The notes: generated by a model not told the origin, from the sequence alone. Shown: positions 1-7,230, counted from the stretch's first letter. The stretch is 14,097 nucleotides of DNA from Bacillota bacterium (GCA_023399455.1 JAEWPN010000043.1:1-14097); one strand, 5' to 3'. Program-made: numbers and translations.

Positions 1-44
1 TTGAAGATGACGATTTAGGAGAAGAAGGGTTTTATATCTTATAA
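1..44 (+). CDS. C-terminal tail of an unidentified gene (partial)
   Basis: The third plus-strand frame is open from the window edge and codes for a short acidic tail (E-D-D-D-L-G-E-E-G-F-Y-I-L) ending in TAA at 42-44. A good terminator hairpin starts about 20 nt later, as expected just after a real gene. The other two plus frames hit stops within the first 20 nt. Too little remains to name the protein. It is the only plus-strand gene seen and converges on the tRNA-Ser gene. Confidence 0.45.
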   Translation, partial: EDDDLGEEGFYIL

Positions 45-64
45 TTCTAAACCGTCTGTTTTCC

Positions 65-95
65 ATGCCCGCTTTTCAGCGGGCATTATTTATTT
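65..95 (+). terminator. Rho-independent terminator after the left-edge gene
   Basis: A perfect 8-bp stem (ATGCCCGC / GCGGGCAT, 65-72 with 79-86) closes a 6-nt loop TTTTCA and is followed on the plus strand by the T-rich run TATTTATTT. It lies about 20 nt after the TAA at 42-44, so it most likely ends transcription of the partial plus-strand gene. Confidence 0.75.
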
Positions 96-130
96 ACAAT
101 TCAAAAAATAAGCAGTTTCCTATAAAGTAA

Positions 131-171
131 AAAAACACATGGCTTCCCCTTTGTGGAAGCCATGTGTTTTT
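131..171 (-). terminator. Terminator of tRNA-Ser, 17-bp perfect stem
   Basis: AAAAACACATGGCTTCC (131-147) pairs perfectly with 155-171 around the 7-nt loop CCTTTGT. Read on the minus strand, the stem starts 2 nt after the 3' end of the tRNA and ends in five T residues, so it should terminate the tRNA transcript. The arms carry A and T runs on both strands, so it may also back up the terminator of the converging plus-strand gene. Confidence 0.85.
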
Positions 172-173
172 GA

Positions 174-261
174 CGGAGAAAGAGGGATTTGAACCCTCGC
201 GCCGCGTAAGCGACCTACACCCTTAGCAGGGGCGCCTCTTCAGCCTCTTGAGTATTTCTCC
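174..261 (-). tRNA. tRNA-Ser (anticodon GCT)
   Basis: An 88-nt class II tRNA decoding AGC/AGT. The 7-bp acceptor stem is GGAGAAA (261-255) with TTTCTCC (181-175), and the discriminator is G at 174. The D arm has CTC/GAG pairing. The anticodon loop CTGCTAA (229-223) gives anticodon GCT at 227-225. A long serine-type variable arm and the T-arm sequence GAGGGTTCAAATCCCTC follow. The 3' CCA is not encoded, so it must be added by tRNA nucleotidyltransferase. It stands alone, with its own promoter upstream and a strong terminator downstream. Confidence 0.97.
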
Positions 262-353
262 ATAGCCTGAACCAAATCACGTGAAATCTATTATCAAAAA
301 CTATTCACGCTTATCGGATATTAAATTCCGCGTTTAATGATAACGCAAATGTT

Positions 354-382
354 ATTATACCTAAGGGAATTTTGTTTGTCAA
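354..382 (-). promoter_or_regulatory. Consensus sigma-A promoter for tRNA-Ser
   Basis: On the minus strand the sequence reads TTGACA (382-377), a spacer of exactly 17 nt, then TATAAT (359-354). Both hexamers match consensus perfectly. Transcription would start near 347 and run through an approximately 86-nt leader into the tRNA 5' end at 261, so RNase P must remove a long leader. The promoter begins only 21 nt after the stop codon of the acyltransferase gene. No clear terminator separates them, so read-through from that operon could also reach the tRNA. Confidence 0.9.
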
Positions 383-403
383 TAATATAATTCCATTTCT
401 TTT

Positions 404-1120
404 TTATATTATCAATATGTGTCCGGCTATCGCCTCTTCTATACGGCGTTTCACTTCCGCCGCTATTTCAATCGTCTTCATATCCTTATATTCCTCATAA
501 TACATCGGGGGGAGATATATGATTTTGACAGTTAACGGCTTTATCGATTTCTCGTCAAACGGCTTGAATGCATCTACCAGTGCACAAGGAACTATCGGAC
601 ACTTTGCCTTCTGAGCACTTTTAAAGCTTCCGCCCTTAAAATTCAACAGCTTATTGCCCTCACGGCTTCTGGTGCCTTCCGCAAAAATAAGAAAGTTCTT
701 GCCGGCCTTTACCTCTTCCGTAACCTGCTGTATGACCTTCATCGACTGACGGATATCGTCTCTGTCCATGGCGATAGAGCCGAGAGCCTTCGTTACCTGC
801 TTGAGCAATATGACATTCTGTGCTTCCTTTTTAATAACGAAAGCAAAGGGAACCGGGCAGGATTCCAAAAATGCCAGCACATCATACAGCCCTTGGTGGT
901 TAGGAAAGAATATGAACCCGTTCTCCTTTGGGATATTTTCCAGGCCGAAAGATTCTATCTTGACTTTTCCAGCCTTATTGGCTGCTATGGTCGTCTTCTT
1001 CACAACAGCATATGCCTCTTCATGAGTTTTCTTGCTGCTTTTTCCATACCACCATATTTGCAAAAGATAAAAAGGCACTTTCAAAAACAATCTTAAGACC
1101 ATCATCATAATTCTATACAT
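404..1120 (-). CDS. plsC: 1-acyl-sn-glycerol-3-phosphate acyltransferase (PlsC family)
   Basis: Transfers an acyl chain to lysophosphatidic acid to make phosphatidic acid in phospholipid synthesis, at the inner face of the membrane. The 238-aa length is normal for the family. An N-terminal hydrophobic segment (about residues 5-25) anchors it. Block I is NHQGLYD at 74-80 (catalytic His75 and Asp80, HX4D). The block II region is GSIAMDRDD at 114-122. Block III is FAEGTRS at 146-152 (Glu148, Arg151) and binds the phosphate. Block IV is CPIVPCALVDA at 174-184. The ATG at 1120 has an AGGAAG-like ribosome site about 9 nt upstream. It lies 32 nt after the fumarase beta gene and is probably the last gene of that operon. 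The fold and motifs are certain; the exact acceptor lipid is inferred. Confidence 0.93.
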   Translation of the reverse strand: MYRIMMMVLRLFLKVPFYLLQIWWYGKSSKKTHEEAYAVVKKTTIAANKAGKVKIESFGLENIPKENGFIFFPNHQGLYDVLAFLESCPVPFAFVIKKEAQNVILLKQVTKALGSIAMDRDDIRQSMKVIQQVTEEVKAGKNFLIFAEGTRSREGNKLLNFKGGSFKSAQKAKCPIVPCALVDAFKPFDEKSIKPLTVKIIYLPPMYYEEYKDMKTIEIAAEVKRRIEEAIAGHILII

Positions 1121-1152
1121 ACTATCTTCTTCCTGCCTTTTATATTTAAGGA

Positions 1153-1704
1153 TTATATTTCTTTATACTTTTCCAATGCCGTCTCGTACAAGTTGCTGCC
1201 TTCCGAATCGATAACAACAATAACGGGAAAATTCTCTACCTGCAATTCACGAATAGCTTCTGTACCGAGATCTTCGTATGCAATTACCTTTGAGCTTTTA
1301 ATGGACCGAGATAGAAGTGCTCCTGCGCCTCCCACCGCTGCAAAATATACTGCTCCATTGCGCAAGATTGCTTCTCTGACCGCTTCCGTCCGCTTACCTT
1401 TCCCGATCATTCCTTTCAAGCCTCTATCAAGAAAATCCGGAGTGTACTTATCCATACGGCTTGCCGTAGTAGGCCCTGCAGAACCAATGGGTCTGCCCTC
1501 ACGTGCCGGTGACGGCCCCATGTAATATATGATATTATTCGTGAGATTTATGGGAAGTTCCTTTCCTTCCTCCAAAGCTTCATACATTCTCTTATGGGCG
1601 GCATCCCGTGCAGTATAAATAGTTCCGGTAATATAAACGTAATCTCCGACTCTCAGCTCTTTCGCTGCTTCGCTGCTTACTGGTGCATTTATATACTTAT
1701 CCAT
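1153..1704 (-). CDS. fumB: Fumarate hydratase class I, beta subunit
   Basis: This is the C-terminal (beta) half of the two-subunit [4Fe-4S] fumarase/tartrate dehydratase family, which interconverts fumarate and malate in the cytoplasm. The protein is 183 aa, typical for a split beta subunit. Family hallmarks visible are the N-terminal VGDYVYITGTIYTARDAAHKR region, the substrate-site stretch GPSPAREGRPIGSAGPTTASRMD, and the late VGGAGALL segment. I chose ATG at 1704 over the in-frame GTG at 1713: the AGAGGA ribosome site is about 12 nt from the ATG but only 3 nt from the GTG. The alpha subunit gene lies upstream, separated by 138 nt that hold a palindromic repeat. TtdB (L-tartrate dehydratase beta) is a close alternative; fumarase is the usual clostridial activity. 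Confidence 0.92.
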   Translation of the reverse strand: MDKYINAPVSSEAAKELRVGDYVYITGTIYTARDAAHKRMYEALEEGKELPINLTNNIIYYMGPSPAREGRPIGSAGPTTASRMDKYTPDFLDRGLKGMIGKGKRTEAVREAILRNGAVYFAAVGGAGALLSRSIKSSKVIAYEDLGTEAIRELQVENFPVIVVIDSEGSNLYETALEKYKEI

Positions 1705-1739
1705 TATATCCACAATCCTCTCACTCTAATTAAGCGATA

Positions 1740-1830
1740 GTCAAATACCCAGCCGCAAGTTGCGGAGTATTTGACCCTCGCGGCATTCGCCAAATGCAAG
1801 CAAGCTTGCTCTTGGCTCATTGCTCGCGGG
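1740..1830. repeat. Composite palindromic element between the fumarase genes
   Basis: About 91 bp made of two palindromes. The first has 9-bp arms GTCAAATAC (1740-1748) and GTATTTGAC (1767-1775) around an inner CCGCAA-G-TTGCGG palindrome (1753-1765). The left arm carries CCAG where the right has a single base. The second centres on the perfect 12-bp palindrome AGCAAGCTTGCT (1799-1810), flanked by GCCAA/TTGGC and bounded by direct repeats CTCGCGG (1777-1783 and 1823-1829). It fills most of the 138-nt gap between fumA and fumB and would fold in the mRNA. No second copy is in the window. It resembles the dispersed hairpin repeats I recall from Lachnospiraceae genomes (memory, not checked). Confidence 0.7.
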
Positions 1831-1842
1831 AATCAACAGCTT

Positions 1843-2685
1843 CTAAATAATTCTCACCGCATGCCTGTTTACATGGCAGCAAATATTTACCGCTACCGGA
1901 AGTCCGGCTATATGTGTAGGATAGGTGTCTATATTGACCGCAAACGCGGTGGTGCTCCCTCCAAGTCCTCCGGGACCGATTCCAGTCTTGTTGATTTTTT
2001 CAAGCAGCTCTTCTTCCATTTCCTTTATATAAGGAATATCCGAGCGTTTGTTCACCGGTCTAGTAAGCGCCTTCTTCGCCATCAGGGCACACTTTTCAAA
2101 CGTACCTCCTATTCCCACACCCACTACCATAGGCGGACACGCGTTCGGCCCTGCGTCTTTTACAGCAGTGAGTATCGCTTCCTTTACTCCTTCTATACCG
2201 TCGGAAGGCTTTAACATGAACACGCGGCTCATGTTCTCGCTGCCAAATCCCTTTGGAGCCACTGTAATCTTCACCTTATTTCCCGGTACAATTTCATAAT
2301 GAATCACTGCCGGCGTATTGTCCTTTGTATTCTCACGAATCAGAGGGTCTTTTACCACCGATTTCCTTAAGTAGCCTTCTCCATATCCTGCTTTTACCCC
2401 TTCATTGACCGCATCCTCTAAAACACCGCCTTCGAAATGGACCTCTTGACCAATCTCCATAAAAATAACCGCCATTCCGGTATCCTGGCAAATGGGAATC
2501 ATATCCTTTGCCGCAATCTCAAGGTTTTCTTGTAACTGGCATAAAACCTGCCTGCCCAAAGGTGCCTTTTCTGAAGACGATGCCTCGTTCATTACTGTCT
2601 TCATATCCTCCGGCAAATAATGATTGGCCTCTATACACATTTCTTTTATACTATCCGCAATAACAGACACTTGTATCGTTCTCAT
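1843..2685 (-). CDS. fumA: Fumarate hydratase class I, alpha subunit ([4Fe-4S])
   Basis: N-terminal half of the iron-sulfur fumarase, which hydrates fumarate to malate together with the beta subunit encoded next. At 280 aa it is the normal split-alpha length. Three cysteine motifs expected to hold the 4Fe-4S cluster are visible: Cys66 in ICQDTG, Cys183 in NACPP, and Cys269/Cys270 in NICCHVNRH near the C-terminus. GFGSENMS (147-153) and GIGGTFEK are also family signatures. ATG at 2685 has GAAGGG about 7 nt upstream. It follows the HIT gene by 15 nt. The cluster is oxygen-labile in this family, which fits an anaerobe. Tartrate dehydratase alpha (TtdA) is the alternative reading. Confidence 0.94.
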   Translation of the reverse strand: MRTIQVSVIADSIKEMCIEANHYLPEDMKTVMNEASSSEKAPLGRQVLCQLQENLEIAAKDMIPICQDTGMAVIFMEIGQEVHFEGGVLEDAVNEGVKAGYGEGYLRKSVVKDPLIRENTKDNTPAVIHYEIVPGNKVKITVAPKGFGSENMSRVFMLKPSDGIEGVKEAILTAVKDAGPNACPPMVVGVGIGGTFEKCALMAKKALTRPVNKRSDIPYIKEMEEELLEKINKTGIGPGGLGGSTTAFAVNIDTYPTHIAGLPVAVNICCHVNRHAVRII

Positions 2686-2700
2686 AAGTCAACCCTTCAA

Positions 2701-3111
2701 TTATTCAACGATTCTTTTTCGCACTTCATCAAGCTCTTCTTCCGAGGGCTTCATCGCTTTCCATCCTAACGTCTGTCCGTCGTCCTTGTAGCGGGGAATC
2801 AGATGCAGGTGAAAATGGAATACCGTTTGGCCTGCCGTTTCTCCATTGTTCTGTACCAGATTAAAACCATCGCAGTTTAGCTTCCCGGACATTCCGGTCG
2901 CCAGCTTTTTAGCAAGCACCATAACCTTTGCTGCCGCTTCGTCCGGCAATTCATATAAATCGCGGTAATGGTTCTTCGGCAAAATGAGCGCATGTCCTTT
3001 GGTAGCCGGCCCCAAATCCAAGATTACCTTAAATTCTTCATCCTCATAGATTTCCTTCGACGGAATATCTCCGTTCGCTATTTTACAAAAAATACAGTTG
3101 TCATCTCTCAT
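2701..3111 (-). CDS. hinT: HIT family protein, HinT-like purine nucleotide phosphoramidase
   Basis: A cytoplasmic histidine-triad hydrolase of the Hint branch, acting on AMP-lysine-type and other nucleoside phosphoramidates in the known family. The 136-aa length is typical. The triad HFHLHLIPR is at 99-107, with the central His101 as expected nucleophile. Cys6 and Cys9 (CIFC, with the partner His48 region) match the zinc site of bacterial HinT proteins. The KIANGDIPS segment at 10-18 is characteristic. AAGGAG lies 13 nt before the ATG, a slightly long spacing. It sits 60 nt after the flavodoxin/SCP2 gene and 15 nt before fumA, so it is probably in the same operon. The physiological substrate is unknown. 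Confidence 0.95.
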   Translation of the reverse strand: MRDDNCIFCKIANGDIPSKEIYEDEEFKVILDLGPATKGHALILPKNHYRDLYELPDEAAAKVMVLAKKLATGMSGKLNCDGFNLVQNNGETAGQTVFHFHLHLIPRYKDDGQTLGWKAMKPSEEELDEVRKRIVE

Positions 3112-3171
3112 ACCTATATTCGCACTCCTTTCAGCGGTTGCCTGCGCCCTAAAAATAACGGTGCAGAGTTA

Positions 3172-4158
3172 TTAAAATACAAAAATATGATCCAAAGTAC
3201 GAAGCACCTTAAAATCGCCCTTCAGCTTCATCACCCCGGACATAAATGCCCTTTGAAATGTCATCCTAGCATAAATAATATCATCCAATATCTGAGAGTT
3301 TAGCTGCAATTCCACATCCGCATGATCCACGGTGCCGTAAGAGCATTGCAAGTCCGCATTTTCCACCTTAATAATCAGATGTTTCTTCCTCCCTTCGATA
3401 ACGATTCTATATACGGCGTGAAAGCCAGGCTGAGGGCTGAAGCTTTGCTTGAATTTATCGATGACCTCTACGCTTTCTTCTCCGTCCGCATTATCTATCA
3501 GATTTCTGAAAATACTGGTAAGTTCCTGAATATCCTCCTTCTGCCTCTGCACATACCTGTCGTCGGAGGCATACTGAGAAAGCTGCTCCGTTTCCTGCGG
3601 AGTCAAATCCATCTGGACCCGCGATACCGCCTGCTTAATCGCCTGATTACTGGCGGGCAGGCTAGCCATTTTCTGATTTATTGTCCGATACATGTTTTCC
3701 GCTTTTTTTTCTATTAAAGCAACATATTCCGCATTTGTCTCCAGTAAGGAGGTATCCGCTATGTAGCCGCATATGCCGCTGCAAGGGCGCCCTCCAAGGA
3801 TCTCCCATGCGGAGGTCAGATTAAGCTTTCCTTCCCTCTCTCCGTATGTAGTAGACATCACGATAGGGCACATATATATACTGCTTATCTTCTCCTTGTC
3901 AGCATATAGCCAGCAGGAATCCAGGAATTGCTGCATATACCCGCCAATCCCATACCATTCCACAGTAGTGGCAAGAATAATGCCGTCTGCTTCTTTCAAC
4001 GTTTGAGGCAATGTAGTAATACTGTTTTTAAGCTCGAATAAATTGAAGCGCTCCACTTTAACCCGAAGTTCCTCCAGCACCTGCTGTATTTTATTAATTA
4101 CAAATAGGGTTGGATCATCGATTAATCCCCTGCCGCCGTAATAGATGTTAATTTTCAT
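3172..4158 (-). CDS. Flavodoxin-like NAD(P)H oxidoreductase fused to an SCP2 domain
   Basis: A 328-aa two-domain protein. Residues about 1-165 look like a flavodoxin/NADPH-dependent FMN reductase fold: a beta strand and loop at the N-terminus (KINIYYGGRG), then ADGIILATTVEWYGIGG (about 57-73) and the FLDSCW segment, the usual flavin-binding and dimer regions. Residues about 215-328 resemble the SCP2 sterol-carrier fold, ending in a MTFQRAFMSGVMKLKGD-type motif (about 299-315) that lines the hydrophobic pocket. Between them is a polar linker. No signal peptide or membrane segment is seen. The ATG at 4158 has GGAAAGG upstream. It follows the rhomboid gene by 18 nt. It may bind FMN and a lipophilic ligand; the actual reaction is not known. 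Confidence 0.82.
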   Translation of the reverse strand: MKINIYYGGRGLIDDPTLFVINKIQQVLEELRVKVERFNLFELKNSITTLPQTLKEADGIILATTVEWYGIGGYMQQFLDSCWLYADKEKISSIYMCPIVMSTTYGEREGKLNLTSAWEILGGRPCSGICGYIADTSLLETNAEYVALIEKKAENMYRTINQKMASLPASNQAIKQAVSRVQMDLTPQETEQLSQYASDDRYVQRQKEDIQELTSIFRNLIDNADGEESVEVIDKFKQSFSPQPGFHAVYRIVIEGRKKHLIIKVENADLQCSYGTVDHADVELQLNSQILDDIIYARMTFQRAFMSGVMKLKGDFKVLRTLDHIFVF

Positions 4159-4176
4159 GTAAAAACTTTCCTTTCC

Positions 4177-5235
4177 TTAAAAGCCTCCGCGGGCTGCATC
4201 TTCGTTACTCTTTGTCCGAAATTTGCCCGAAGACAAAAACCATATTATAAATGCAGTTCCTACACCACTTAAAAATCCGCCGATATGAGCCGCATTATTT
4301 ATATTTGTCCCTACAAATCCGCTGTATAGGGAATAAAATATCATAAACAGCAATCTGCTCAGTGTAATCTGTTCCAAATGTCCCTTATGGATGAGTACAA
4401 GAAACAACAGTGCACCTATCACTCCGAATATAGCACCACTGGCCCCTGCCGACATCGCATAATTACCGGTATATAATTCATAACTCATGGACAGGAGATT
4501 TCCAAAGATTCCCGACACAAAATATATAACTATATACTTCACATGTCCAAAATGCTTTTCCACCACTTCCCCCAAGTAATAAAGCACCAGCATATTACTT
4601 ACCAAATGATTGATATCCCAGTGCAAAAATATGCAGGAAAGAATACGATAATACTCTTTGCCGGAAAAAAAGTCGGCAACACTGAATGCCCCTATATTAT
4701 ATAACAAATCACCGGTGAATGTACATATTAGAAAAATAACGATGTTTATGATTACCAAGGAAATTGTGATAAAAGGAAGCTTTTTGTAGCCCTGCTTAGG
4801 CGGCACTTCCTCCCGCGGCTCCTGCCATGCAGCTTCGGGAAGATGCGACAGCCAATATTCCAGCTTACCGCGCATTCCGTAAAAGTCGCTGACTTGATTT
4901 TCATATACAATCAGCCGCTCATGAAAAGGATCTATAATCCAGCATAAGGAATCGTCTTTGCACAATTTCTTTGCCTTCACATAATCTGTACACAAAATTA
5001 AAGATAAAATATGAATATTCGTAATCCCCTTTTCTACGAAAAGTTCATCTATCTTTTTCTTTATATGCGTATACTGGTCCTCCGAAATATATAACTCATT
5101 TCTGTAATCAATGATATGGAAAACATTCACATAATTATTTTCCATATGAAAATAAAATGTAAATTCCGGCAGATTGGATGGAATTTTATTATAGCCTTCT
5201 CCGGTCAGAAAAAGCTCTAGCTGCTCTCTTACCAT
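4177..5235 (-). CDS. Rhomboid family intramembrane serine protease
   Basis: A polytopic membrane protease that cleaves transmembrane substrates. The catalytic dyad is visible: Ser266 in SAGASGAIFG (262-271) and His317 in NNAAHIGG (313-320). The oxyanion/structural motif HLVSN (His210, Asn214) precedes them. About six hydrophobic helices span 154-335. The first about 150 residues are a soluble N-terminal region without a recognised motif, longer than in minimal rhomboids, so the 352-aa total exceeds the GlpG-like core. GGGAG lies 5 nt before the ATG at 5235. It is the first gene of the left-hand group, downstream of the pilus operon and the hairpin at 5310-5333. Its substrate is unknown. Confidence 0.94.
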   Translation of the reverse strand: MVREQLELFLTGEGYNKIPSNLPEFTFYFHMENNYVNVFHIIDYRNELYISEDQYTHIKKKIDELFVEKGITNIHILSLILCTDYVKAKKLCKDDSLCWIIDPFHERLIVYENQVSDFYGMRGKLEYWLSHLPEAAWQEPREEVPPKQGYKKLPFITISLVIINIVIFLICTFTGDLLYNIGAFSVADFFSGKEYYRILSCIFLHWDINHLVSNMLVLYYLGEVVEKHFGHVKYIVIYFVSGIFGNLLSMSYELYTGNYAMSAGASGAIFGVIGALLFLVLIHKGHLEQITLSRLLFMIFYSLYSGFVGTNINNAAHIGGFLSGVGTAFIIWFLSSGKFRTKSNEDAARGGF

Positions 5236-5309
5236 AATGTCTCCCGACTATTATAATATTTAGGAAGCCAAAAATCACACTTCCCAATCAATAAATAATG
5301 TCATTTGGC

Positions 5310-5333
5310 AAAACGAGCGCTTTCGCTCGTTTT
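5310..5333 (-). terminator. Symmetric hairpin, probable terminator of the pilus operon
   Basis: AAAACGAGCG (5310-5319) pairs perfectly with CGCTCGTTTT (5324-5333) around a 4-nt loop. The T tract is only four residues on either strand. On the minus strand it lies about 70 nt after the stop of the FHA gene, so termination of the pilus transcript is the simplest role. A TATAAT hexamer (5342-5337, minus) sits just upstream, so it might instead be the 5' end of the rhomboid mRNA. Confidence 0.6.
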
Positions 5334-5404
5334 AATATTATACTATGGTAAAGGGTAACATTTTCAAATATTTGTGTCAACGAATTTAATAAGATGAATC
5401 TGGA

Positions 5405-6790
5405 CTACCGATAGCAAAATGTCATTTTCCCAAATCTTATCTCATCTCCTGCTTCTATGCCTGCCGTTTCATTCGGCTCCAGGCGAAGCCCGTTCTTGAA
5501 GGTGCCGTTTGTTGAATTGAGATCCGTTACGTATATATTTTCTCCCTCCTTCGTAAATCGTGCATGTATTCTGCTTATTGAACTGTCCTTAATGACGAAA
5601 TCCACACTCCCCGCCATCTTTCCTACCGTACAGGGCAGCTCATTTAAATCAATATGATATTTATTTCCTTTATTTGTTCCATATAATTTATTTTCTATGC
5701 TGTATAAGGATGCCTCTATAAAAACAGTGCTTCCATAAATAGTCTCCTTTTCTTTTCCACTTTCTGATGAGTCCTCCCTTTCTTCCTTCTGTTGAAAATA
5801 ATCATCTACTGTCATATATTGCTGCGGCTCTTCATTTTCTTCCTTTCCGGTTTTTCTTCCCCCATAATCTCTTCTTCCTCTGACAGGTACCATAATAAGT
5901 GATAATAGTAAAAACGAAGAAATAATAACAAGCGTTATTATACCGGCTACTGTCAATACTGATTCTTCTATTGATAATACACAAAAATATCGAATGCATA
6001 AAACACCCACCATTGCACCTATACAAAGAATTAGTAAAATTCCGGAAATAATCATGTTGCTCTTTGCCAATGTGCTGTCTTCTTCGTTCTCATCTGTAAC
6101 ACATTCCTGTGCCTCCTGGTTAAGCCAATCCCTGCATAGTGATCCATTCTGTTCATTTGTGCATGATTCCGTTTGGATGCTGCTCGTTTCCTCAGTATCT
6201 TTTATTACTGGGCCATTCTTAATTTCCTGATTTGCAGCACCATAATCGACAGGCTCATGAAATAAATTCATAATCTCCGGCAATACAAAGTTTTCATCCT
6301 GCATCTGCTCATATATTTTATAGATTATCTGTACCGTTTTTTCACTTTCCCTATCTGCCTTTTCAAGTAAAAATTCGGCTAGCGGCATTATCGGTGTATC
6401 TCCGTTTCCCGGATAATACACAAAAAAGAATTCTTCTCCTTCAGGATTTACATAAATATATTCCGGGGAAAGCAAAAGACGATTATCCTCAAGCAGATAT
6501 TCCCTCACTTCTTTTGAGGCCTCAAGAAGGTATTCGAACAATTGAAACATCCGCTCATACTTCATTCCTCCTCGTTCATAAAAGTTTTTTATACTTTGCC
6601 TTGAGCTTATCTCATAATAAAAATGAACCTCATCATCTATATTTCTAATAATGCATGGAAGAAGGCGTTTCATCTTATTCCCTGTAATCATTTTATTTTG
6701 ATATTCACTTTTTTCCTCAACTTCTGTGTTTCTCAAAATTAAATAATTATGGCTTAAATCTTTATAATATTTAGCATCCACCGCAACCAC
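5405..6790 (-). CDS. Membrane FHA-domain protein with N-terminal DUF6382-like region
   Basis: A 461-aa protein with three parts. Residues 1 to about 180 form a soluble region resembling DUF6382 (recognised by context and pattern, moderately sure). Two membrane helices lie at about 246-266 and 277-300. A forkhead-associated domain occupies about 385-461 with the core GK (390-391), SSISRIHARF (403-412, Ser406, Arg407, His409) and LNSTNGTFKNG (424-434, Asn428). FHA domains bind phosphothreonine, so this should couple the pilus machine to Ser/Thr phosphorylation on the cytoplasmic side. The start is GTG at 6790, preceded by a strong GGAGGAGG site that overlaps the end of the TadE gene; the gap is 4 nt. 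It is the last gene of the operon. No kinase is in the window. Confidence 0.88.
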   Translation of the reverse strand: MVAVDAKYYKDLSHNYLILRNTEVEEKSEYQNKMITGNKMKRLLPCIIRNIDDEVHFYYEISSRQSIKNFYERGGMKYERMFQLFEYLLEASKEVREYLLEDNRLLLSPEYIYVNPEGEEFFFVYYPGNGDTPIMPLAEFLLEKADRESEKTVQIIYKIYEQMQDENFVLPEIMNLFHEPVDYGAANQEIKNGPVIKDTEETSSIQTESCTNEQNGSLCRDWLNQEAQECVTDENEEDSTLAKSNMIISGILLILCIGAMVGVLCIRYFCVLSIEESVLTVAGIITLVIISSFLLLSLIMVPVRGRRDYGGRKTGKEENEEPQQYMTVDDYFQQKEEREDSSESGKEKETIYGSTVFIEASLYSIENKLYGTNKGNKYHIDLNELPCTVGKMAGSVDFVIKDSSISRIHARFTKEGENIYVTDLNSTNGTFKNGLRLEPNETAGIEAGDEIRFGKMTFCYR

Positions 6791-6794
6791 TTAA

Positions 6795-7214
6795 CTAATC
6801 CTCCTCCATATCTTGCATTCTTTTCCATGCTTTTTTCATAAGTCGGATCTTTCGAATATATTCTACGGGGTCGTTTCTCTCCGCCTGGCCTGCAGCCGTT
6901 AGCACCCATCCGTTAACAGTTCCTCCTTCCAGCTTTACCGTGACTTTTTTATTGCTCACCTCCAAGCTTTTTTCAAGTAGTTTCATTCCTATATATTTAT
7001 TGCCGAACTGATCCTTAGCGGGTTCCTCTATATATCCCTGCACGGCGTTCCCATCCGCCTCTCTTTGTATGCTTCCTCGAAATGCCAGAAGGTACGCATC
7101 CTGAGAAAGAATACATCTGTTATAGAGAAAAAAAGAAATATATAATAAAAGCGCCATCAAAAGAATAACCGAAGGCATGATCATAGCCGCCTCTACCGTC
7201 ATGTATCCTCTCAT
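6795..7214 (-). CDS. TadE-like pseudopilin
   Basis: A minor pilin/pseudopilin of the Tad system, with one N-terminal membrane helix (about residues 9-31) and a small extracytoplasmic domain, 139 aa from this start. The N-terminus RGYMTVEAA has Gly3 as likely prepilin-peptidase cleavage site and Glu8 at +5. The open frame extends upstream to a TTG at 7265, but that has no ribosome site and overlaps the peptidase gene by 35 bp. A second TTG at 7238 has GGGGG 8 nt upstream, and an ATG at 7202 is also possible. I chose ATG at 7214 on the family pattern, although its AAAGGA is unusually close. The C-terminal tail is charged. It follows the peptidase gene closely and is probably translationally coupled to it. 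Confidence 0.82.
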   Translation of the reverse strand: MRGYMTVEAAMIMPSVILLMALLLYISFFLYNRCILSQDAYLLAFRGSIQREADGNAVQGYIEEPAKDQFGNKYIGMKLLEKSLEVSNKKVTVKLEGGTVNGWVLTAAGQAERNDPVEYIRKIRLMKKAWKRMQDMEED

Positions 7215-7230
7215 TCCTTTCTTAAAAAAA

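Noticed and set aside
1771..2214. 147-aa plus-strand open frame overlapping the repeat and fumA
   Set aside because: It is antisense to the well-supported fumarase alpha gene, is rich in Arg/Ser/Tyr as expected of a shadow frame, and has no ribosome site.
5236..5256. TATAAT immediately before the rhomboid start as its promoter
   Set aside because: Transcription would begin about 8 nt before the ATG, cutting into the ribosome site, and there is no good -35 hexamer at 17 nt.
5832..6026. Minus-strand 64-aa frame inside the FHA gene
   Set aside because: It is wholly inside the FHA coding region in another frame and has no independent signals.
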